Position numbers and translations under genes: made by a program. This document shows positions 1 through 8,344 of a stretch of DNA of 8,344 nucleotides, one piece after another. Below the pieces are notes generated by a model. That model was not told the DNA's origin. It ran no database searches and saw only the letters and a list, made by a program, of their open reading frames with translations. Within the stretch, counting starts at the first letter, position 1. The number at the start of each line of letters is the position of its first letter. This DNA is from a bacterium. Lineage in GTDB: Bacteria > Verrucomicrobiota > Verrucomicrobiia > Limisphaerales > UBA11358. The stretch is from assembly GCA_021781185.1 (NCBI GenBank), contig JAJXXI010000458.1, positions 1 to 8,344 of the forward strand, written 5' to 3'.

Positions 1-107
1 TCCCCACACGGCCTCGCGGCTCATGCAGTTGCCTTCGACTCGTGGTTGCCTTCCGAAGGCCCCACAAGGGTCTTTCACCCTCTAGCTCATCGCCATGCCC
101 AACGCAC
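1..107 (-). mobile_element. Probable 5' end of a group II intron (partial, runs off left edge)
   Basis: Read on the minus strand from base 107, the sequence starts GTGCG, the conserved 5' end of bacterial group II introns, and then runs through a segment I recognise as domain-I-like, including GAGCTAGAGGGTGAAAG. Two clear hairpins are visible. One is at 67-81 (AGGGT/ACCCT stem around GAAAG) and the other at 48-60 (GCCTT/AAGGC stem around CGG). A further stretch contains CGAAGGCAACTGCATGAGC, also familiar from intron domain I. Only about 107 bases are present, so the reverse transcriptase/maturase gene and the catalytic domain V, which would prove the call, lie outside the window. No protein-coding frame is evident here. 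The call rests on recalled sequence similarity and the hairpins; another structured repeat or retroelement leader is possible. Confidence 0.5.
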
Positions 108-186
108 CTGCGCTTCGCATCCGCTGCGCTCCGCGCGGCCTCGCCCCGCTCAAAAAAATCCCAAACCGTGCTTGACTCAATTGCCC
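108..186. other. GC-rich linker between the lacZ stop and the intron-like element
   Basis: This short stretch follows the lacZ stop and precedes the GTGCG of the intron-like sequence on the minus strand. Translated in the lacZ frame past the stop it shows nothing resembling the missing LacZ C-terminus. It holds a near-perfect direct repeat on the plus strand, TGCGCTTCGC at 109-118 and TGCGCTCCGC at 125-134, separated by six bases. It also holds the palindromes CCGCGCGG (131-138), TTGACTCAA (172-180) and CAATTG (178-183), and a run of seven A at 152-158. A 5-bp inverted repeat (CCCTC at 184-188, GAGGG at 193-197) straddles the lacZ stop. No terminator is convincing because the minus-strand T run lies too far from that stem. 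Its origin is unknown. Confidence 0.45.
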
Positions 187-4787
<4,601 letters not shown>

Positions 4788-4923
4788 GGCGGTCACAAGT
4801 TGAATATTGAATCACGCCGGTCCCAACCGCAACATTGGCACTATCACCAATTCTGCGGATGCCGGTTCCGGACGGCCGGAAGAAAACATTTGCCGTTTTC
4901 CACCTGCCGACTAGCCTGCCGTC
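4788..4923. promoter_or_regulatory. Divergent intergenic region between sulfatase and M42 peptidase
   Basis: This 136-base gap must contain the promoters for both divergent genes. I see no strong sigma-70 pair in either direction. The best minus-strand candidate is TTGCGG with a 16-base spacer to TCAATA near the sulfatase start, which is weak. A 6-bp inverted repeat (GAAAAC at 4882-4887, GTTTTC at 4895-4900, 7-base loop) lies just upstream of the peptidase start. It could be an operator or a leader hairpin, but nothing more can be said. Neither gene has a recognisable Shine-Dalgarno sequence here. Confidence 0.35.
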
Positions 4924-5994
4924 ATGCGCGAAGCATCACTGAATTTTCTCCGAACCCTCGTCAACACGCCCAGTCCCACCGGGCATGAAACCCGCGGACA
5001 GCGCGTCTGGCTCGATTACGCCGGCCAATTTGCCGACGAGACTTTTTCCGACGCCTACGGCAACTGCGTGGCCGTGCTGAACCAGGGCGGCGGCCCGCGC
5101 ATCATGCTCGCGGCGCACGCCGACGAAATCGCGATGGCGGTGAACTACATTGACGACCACGGCTTCATCTACGTCCGGCGCATGGGCGGCATTGACGCCG
5201 CCATCACCAAGGCTCAACGGGTCTTTATTCATACGCACGACGGTGCCGTGAAGGGCGTTGTCGGCAACGTGGCACCACATCTGACCAAGCAGGAAGGCGA
5301 TCCCAAGCCGCCGAAGATTCACGACATTTTCATTGATATCGGCGTCAGCACCCGCAAGGAGGCGGAGAAACTCATCCGCGTCGGCGACCCGATCACCCTG
5401 ACGGATGAATTCGACATTCTGCGCGGCGACCTCGCCGTGGCGCGGGCGTTCGACAACCGCATCGGCACGTTCGCCGTGGCCGAAGCGCTGCGGTTGTTGA
5501 AGGAATCCAAAGTGAAATTCAATGCGGAAGTCTGCGCCGTCTCCAATGTGCAGGAGGAAGTCGGCCTGCTGGGCGCGCGACAAATTGCGTATTCACTCAA
5601 GCCCGACATCGCACTGGTCGTGGACGTGACGCACGCCACGGATTATCCCACCGTCAGCAAGGCGCAGCATGGTGACATCCAGGTCGGCAAAGGCCCGGCG
5701 CTCACGCACGGCGGCTGCAATCATTCCGAAGTCGTAAAACGACTCGAACAGGTGGCGGACAAAAAGAAAATTCCATTGCAACACGAGGCCATGTCCGCCA
5801 CAAGCGGCACGGACACGGACGTGATTTTTTGGACGCGCGGCGGCATTGCCAGCGCGCTCATCAGCCTGCCGAACCGTTACATGCACTCGCCAGTGGAGGT
5901 CGTCAGCCTGCGCGATCTGGAATTGATTCCGCAGTTGATGACGGCGTTTGTGCAGTCGCTCAAAAAGGGTGAAAAATTCAAGGTGAAGATTTAA
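4924..5994 (+). CDS. M42-family metallo-aminopeptidase (FrvX/YsdC/TET type)
   Basis: This 356-residue enzyme belongs to the M42 family of di-metal aminopeptidases, which trim N-terminal residues from peptides and typically assemble into large TET-like cages in the cytosol. No signal peptide is present. The N-terminus (LRTLVNTPSPTGHE) matches the family start, supporting the ATG at 4924. All expected metal ligands and catalytic residues are visible: H65 and D67 in AAHADEIAM, bridging D177 in RAFDNRIG, E211 (general base) and E212 in NVQEEVGLLGAR, D234 in VVDVTHATD, and H321 in YMHSPVEVV. Residues about 70-160 form the inserted PDZ-like domain used in oligomerisation. Members are often annotated as glutamyl aminopeptidase or, mistakenly, endoglucanase M; the exact residue preference cannot be read from sequence. 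It is divergent from the sulfatase and has no obvious link to polysaccharide use. Its stop is only six bases from the stop of the convergent neighbour. Confidence 0.93.
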   Translation: MREASLNFLRTLVNTPSPTGHETRGQRVWLDYAGQFADETFSDAYGNCVAVLNQGGGPRIMLAAHADEIAMAVNYIDDHGFIYVRRMGGIDAAITKAQRVFIHTHDGAVKGVVGNVAPHLTKQEGDPKPPKIHDIFIDIGVSTRKEAEKLIRVGDPITLTDEFDILRGDLAVARAFDNRIGTFAVAEALRLLKESKVKFNAEVCAVSNVQEEVGLLGARQIAYSLKPDIALVVDVTHATDYPTVSKAQHGDIQVGKGPALTHGGCNHSEVVKRLEQVADKKKIPLQHEAMSATSGTDTDVIFWTRGGIASALISLPNRYMHSPVEVVSLRDLELIPQLMTAFVQSLKKGEKFKVKI

Positions 5995-6000
5995 GCACCA

Positions 6001-7821
6001 TCACGGCGTCACCACGCTTCGCACCCGGTAAAAGCGGGTGGCGGGAGCGGGTGTCGTCGGATCCTGATATTGAATCAAGCCGAGCCCGTTCGCGGTCAAT
6101 ACTGGCGAAAGATCAACCCACGGCCCGTTCACTTTGGCGGCGGACTGCACCACGTAAGACTGATTGGCGCTGCCGGTAAACAGCAGCGTCAGACCATTCG
6201 CGGAATTCTGAATGGCAATCTGGCCGAACAGCGGCGCGCCCGGTGCCACCATGGCGACGGTGGACGTGGCCGGGGCGCTGACGAGCAGTCCATCGGTGAT
6301 GGTCCAGACCAGGGTTCGCACACTATTCGTGCCGCCGTGGGAAGGATCGGCATTGGTGGAATGAAAGGTGAGAGACCGCAAAACCTGCTGATAATTCGCC
6401 ACTGAATCGCTGCCCGACAAAGTCAAGGTTTCCGTCGCGCCGTTGTAACTGGCCGAGATGACGGTGCCATTCGTAATCACCGCCAACACATCGCCGTCAC
6501 CGGCAAGAACGCCGCCGGTAATCGCCACGGTGGCACCCGCCAGCAGAGTGGAACTGGGATCGCTGACTGTCAATCCCGGCGCCAGCACCACCGGCGCACC
6601 GAGTGGCGAATAACCGGCCGAACTGGCCACCAAGTTGATCGTCGGTGGTGCTTGAACATAAATGCCCTGCAAGGCGACTGTCCCGGCATTGATCTGCCCG
6701 GCGGCATCCAAATCGCTCAACATCGGGGTATAAAGCAGGGTTGGCGCAGTGGTCGCCCCCAAAGTCCCCGTGTAAATCGCCTGATAATTGGTTCGGTTGG
6801 CGTTGCCAGTTCCATCTCGCCCCAAGGTGAAATAATAACGACCATTGGAGAGGTCCAGCGCCAGATTGTCCGGGTAACCCGGATAACCGGAACCAATTTT
6901 CTGACTGGTGTGACTGACCGTGTCATAGGCCCAGAGCGCGTTTTGCGCGAGGTTGAAATTGAAGTTCACAGAACCCGCGTTGAACGTCAGGTAATAAATC
7001 AAATGGTCCTGAGGATCGCTGGCGACCCCGCTCACGAGACCGTTGGTAAATGTGTTGTCGCCGGTTGAAACCGCGACGATCTCCGACAAGGAGCCGCTGC
7101 CATCACGCGGTGCAGCATAGACGCCGGCATTGCCGGCAGTTCCGTTGATGGCTCCGAGGTAAACATTCGTGGCATCAACCGCCAGGGTCCCCTGCCCCGG
7201 AATCTGGCCGACATATAAAGTTTGCAGCGCTGGATTGCCACCGCTGGAGGCGTGAACATTGCTGTTGGTGCTGGTGGCTAAATCCAGGCGGCCTATGAAG
7301 GAATTGGTGGCCGAGATAACGTCATACTGATTGAAATAGAGGTGATGGCGAGCCGGGTCCAAGGCGATGCCCGAAACGAGCGGATAAAGACCGGCGCTGA
7401 CATCCGCCGCCGGAACGGGCACGGTGTAAATGATTTTCTGGCTGGCGGCGATTTGCGCAGACGTGCCGCTCAGGTTAAACGAATAAACATATTGCCCCCC
7501 CCCAGCTTGAGCGCCGTCTTGCACATTATTGTCCAGCACATAGACCTTGCCCATGGCCGGATCCACGGCGATATCATAGGGCGAGTTGAAGCCGTGAAAA
7601 TCCGTCTGCGCTACGAAATTGCTCGCGGACCCGGTGACCAGAGCAGCGGCGGTTCCGGCCGTCATCACACTGCGCACCGAGACATCCAAGCTCGGCGTCG
7701 GCTGACCGCTGTAGGTGACAAACCACAATTTATTCGAGGATTGGGCGCGAACGGCGGAGACGCCCGCCAACACCACTGCCATCGCGAGCAATAACCGGGT
7801 GATGGTCGTCAGATGGCGCAT
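6001..7821 (-). CDS. Secreted beta-propeller protein with cadherin-like module, function unknown
   Basis: This is a 606-residue exported protein of unknown function. The ATG at 7821 opens a Sec signal peptide (MRHLTTITRLLLAMAVVLAG, cleavage near VRA-Q at 26-27). A TTG 15 codons upstream would overlap the stop of the preceding gene and add a charged extension before the signal, so it is rejected. Residues about 30-375 contain recurring blades such as SPYDIAVDPAMGKVYVLD (80-97), VSGIALDPARHHLYFNQYD (149-167), VSGVASDPQDHLIYYLTF (263-280) and PDNLALDLSNGRYYFTLG (317-334), which indicate an NHL/YWTD-like beta-propeller. Residues about 393-525 resemble a cadherin-like or VCBS-type beta-sandwich (LTVSDPSS, ITNGTVISASYNGATETLTL). 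The last ~75 residues (SYVVQSAAKVNGPWVDL ... RFYRV) form a small beta module common at Verrucomicrobial exported-protein C-termini. No catalytic motif is visible. A role in adhesion, glycan binding or surface scaffolding is inferred. A run of nine G (9 C on the plus strand, 7495-7503) encodes three Gly near residue 108. The barrel gene ends 41 bases upstream. Confidence 0.75.
   Translation of the reverse strand: MRHLTTITRLLLAMAVVLAGVSAVRAQSSNKLWFVTYSGQPTPSLDVSVRSVMTAGTAAALVTGSASNFVAQTDFHGFNSPYDIAVDPAMGKVYVLDNNVQDGAQAGGGQYVYSFNLSGTSAQIAASQKIIYTVPVPAADVSAGLYPLVSGIALDPARHHLYFNQYDVISATNSFIGRLDLATSTNSNVHASSGGNPALQTLYVGQIPGQGTLAVDATNVYLGAINGTAGNAGVYAAPRDGSGSLSEIVAVSTGDNTFTNGLVSGVASDPQDHLIYYLTFNAGSVNFNFNLAQNALWAYDTVSHTSQKIGSGYPGYPDNLALDLSNGRYYFTLGRDGTGNANRTNYQAIYTGTLGATTAPTLLYTPMLSDLDAAGQINAGTVALQGIYVQAPPTINLVASSAGYSPLGAPVVLAPGLTVSDPSSTLLAGATVAITGGVLAGDGDVLAVITNGTVISASYNGATETLTLSGSDSVANYQQVLRSLTFHSTNADPSHGGTNSVRTLVWTITDGLLVSAPATSTVAMVAPGAPLFGQIAIQNSANGLTLLFTGSANQSYVVQSAAKVNGPWVDLSPVLTANGLGLIQYQDPTTPAPATRFYRVRSVVTP
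7495..7503 (-). repeat. Nine-base poly-G tract inside the propeller gene
   Basis: The plus strand has nine consecutive C, read as GGGGGGGGG in the gene and encoding Gly-Gly-Gly early in the propeller domain. Propeller-like sequence continues in the same frame on both sides, so the length shown is the in-frame one. Such tracts are prone to slippage in replication and to miscounting in sequencing. Confidence 0.85.
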
Positions 7822-7862
7822 ATGTTTTTTAATTAAATTCTCAAACTCGTTCGTCTGTTCAT
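7822..7862 (-). other. Short AT-rich spacer before the propeller gene
   Basis: These 41 bases lie between the barrel stop (TGA at 7865-7863) and the propeller ATG. The minus strand contains AATTTAATTAAAAAAC directly before ATG and no Shine-Dalgarno sequence. The A/T-rich leader resembles SD-independent starts known from Bacteroidota. No terminator hairpin is present, which favours readthrough from the barrel gene. Confidence 0.45.
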
Positions 7863-8344
7863 TCAAAACCGCCAGGTTAATGTGGCCATGATGGAATGAG
7901 TCACGACTCCATCCGTTTTGAACGGCACACCATGATCACTCCAATCGTTCCCGGTGGTGCCAAGGAACTGGTAGGCCAGTCCCAGTTCGAAGTGTTCGCT
8001 CACGGCATACTTGAATCCCAACGTCGCCTGATAGGCAAAAACGAAATTCATGTCGCTGTAATTTGCCGCCGGGCCAAAGAGCGCAAGGCTGGAGGAATCA
8101 AACATGCCCGCCACCCCGCCGACGCCCACACTGGCGAAGGGAACAAAAGCACCGTGCAGCGGCTGGTAAACGAGATTGGCCAGCACGGGAATTTGGTAAA
8201 GGTCCGCACTGCCGCCCACGGATGAAGGATGGTTGCCATTGATTGCGTTGATGGAATTCCAGAGCACGCCGGTTTCCAGTTCGGCGGCAAATGACCGGCA
8301 TAAATGGTAGCCGAAATTCACCCCAACGTGAAGCCCGGCATCGA
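7863..8344 (-). CDS. Outer-membrane beta-barrel protein, 5' end outside the window
   Basis: The last 159 residues are present; the reading frame stays open to the right edge (DAGLHVG precedes VNFGYH), so a GTG at 8321 is not taken as the start. Alternating hydrophobic and polar strands with aromatic girdles are visible: AAELETGVLW, PVLANLVYQP, FVPFASVGVGGVAG, FVFAYQATLGFKYAVS, FELGLAYQFLG and HSIMATLTWRF. The protein ends in Phe, the classic C-terminal signal recognised by the BAM machinery. The pattern fits an OmpW/OmpA-type or opacity-like small barrel, for instance an 8-stranded one, but the family cannot be fixed without the N-terminus. No enzymatic motif is seen. The propeller gene starts 41 bases downstream on the same strand, suggesting co-transcription and a shared envelope function. 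Confidence 0.75.
   Translation of the reverse strand, partial: DAGLHVGVNFGYHLCRSFAAELETGVLWNSINAINGNHPSSVGGSADLYQIPVLANLVYQPLHGAFVPFASVGVGGVAGMFDSSSLALFGPAANYSDMNFVFAYQATLGFKYAVSEHFELGLAYQFLGTTGNDWSDHGVPFKTDGVVTHSIMATLTWRF

Noticed and set aside
4936..5583. Minus-strand open frame (215 codons) opposite the M42 peptidase
   Set aside because: The plus-strand gene has all M42 metal ligands; the antisense translation looks like a shadow of its codon usage.
7822..7866. TTG start adding 15 residues to the propeller protein
   Set aside because: It overlaps the TGA of the barrel gene, TTG is a rare start, and the extra residues are charged and precede an otherwise normal signal peptide.

Overview
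The window looks like a chromosomal segment of a Gram-negative polysaccharide-degrading bacterium, most likely Verrucomicrobiota or a related PVC-group lineage. This is an inference. It rests on a Tat-exported type I sulfatase next to a secreted LacZ-type beta-galactosidase, a large exported protein ending in a 'Y-V-V-Q-S...W-V-D-L-S...R-F-Y-R-V' module of a kind common at Verrucomicrobial protein C-termini, an outer-membrane beta-barrel ending in Phe, and the absence of clear Shine-Dalgarno sequences before the starts.

Layout, left to right. (1) Bases 1-107, read on the minus strand, look like the 5' end of a group II intron (GTGCG start plus domain-I-like hairpins); its body would lie beyond the left edge. 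(2) Bases 108-186 are a short GC-rich linker that is neither LacZ-like nor obviously intron. (3) Bases 187-3153 (-) encode an exported GH2 beta-galactosidase with both catalytic glutamates, but it stops abruptly about 90 residues before the normal LacZ C-terminus, exactly where the linker and intron-like sequence begin. (4) Bases 3258-4787 (-) encode an iduronate-2-sulfatase-like type I sulfatase with a Tat signal. (5) A 136-base divergent spacer follows. (6) Bases 4924-5994 (+) encode an M42-family metallo-aminopeptidase. (7) Six bases later, convergently, bases 6001-7821 (-) encode a secreted beta-propeller protein with a cadherin-like module. (8) Bases 7863-8344 (-) hold the 3' part of an outer-membrane beta-barrel gene that runs off the right edge.

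How the genes fit together. The sulfatase and beta-galactosidase share strand and order, and both carry export signals. They probably act in the periplasm or outside the cell on a sulfated glycan, with sulfate removal and galactoside hydrolysis as successive steps. The barrel gene and the propeller gene form a second same-strand pair with a 41-base gap, suggesting a cell-envelope or surface unit. The M42 peptidase has no signal peptide and is probably a cytosolic housekeeping enzyme transcribed on its own.

The most notable feature is the left end: a truncated lacZ abutting an intron-like element, with a linker that intron splicing alone would not repair. I see no tRNA, rRNA, CRISPR array or complete insertion sequence. 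No wholly new system can be claimed from this window, although the barrel plus propeller pair is of unknown function.
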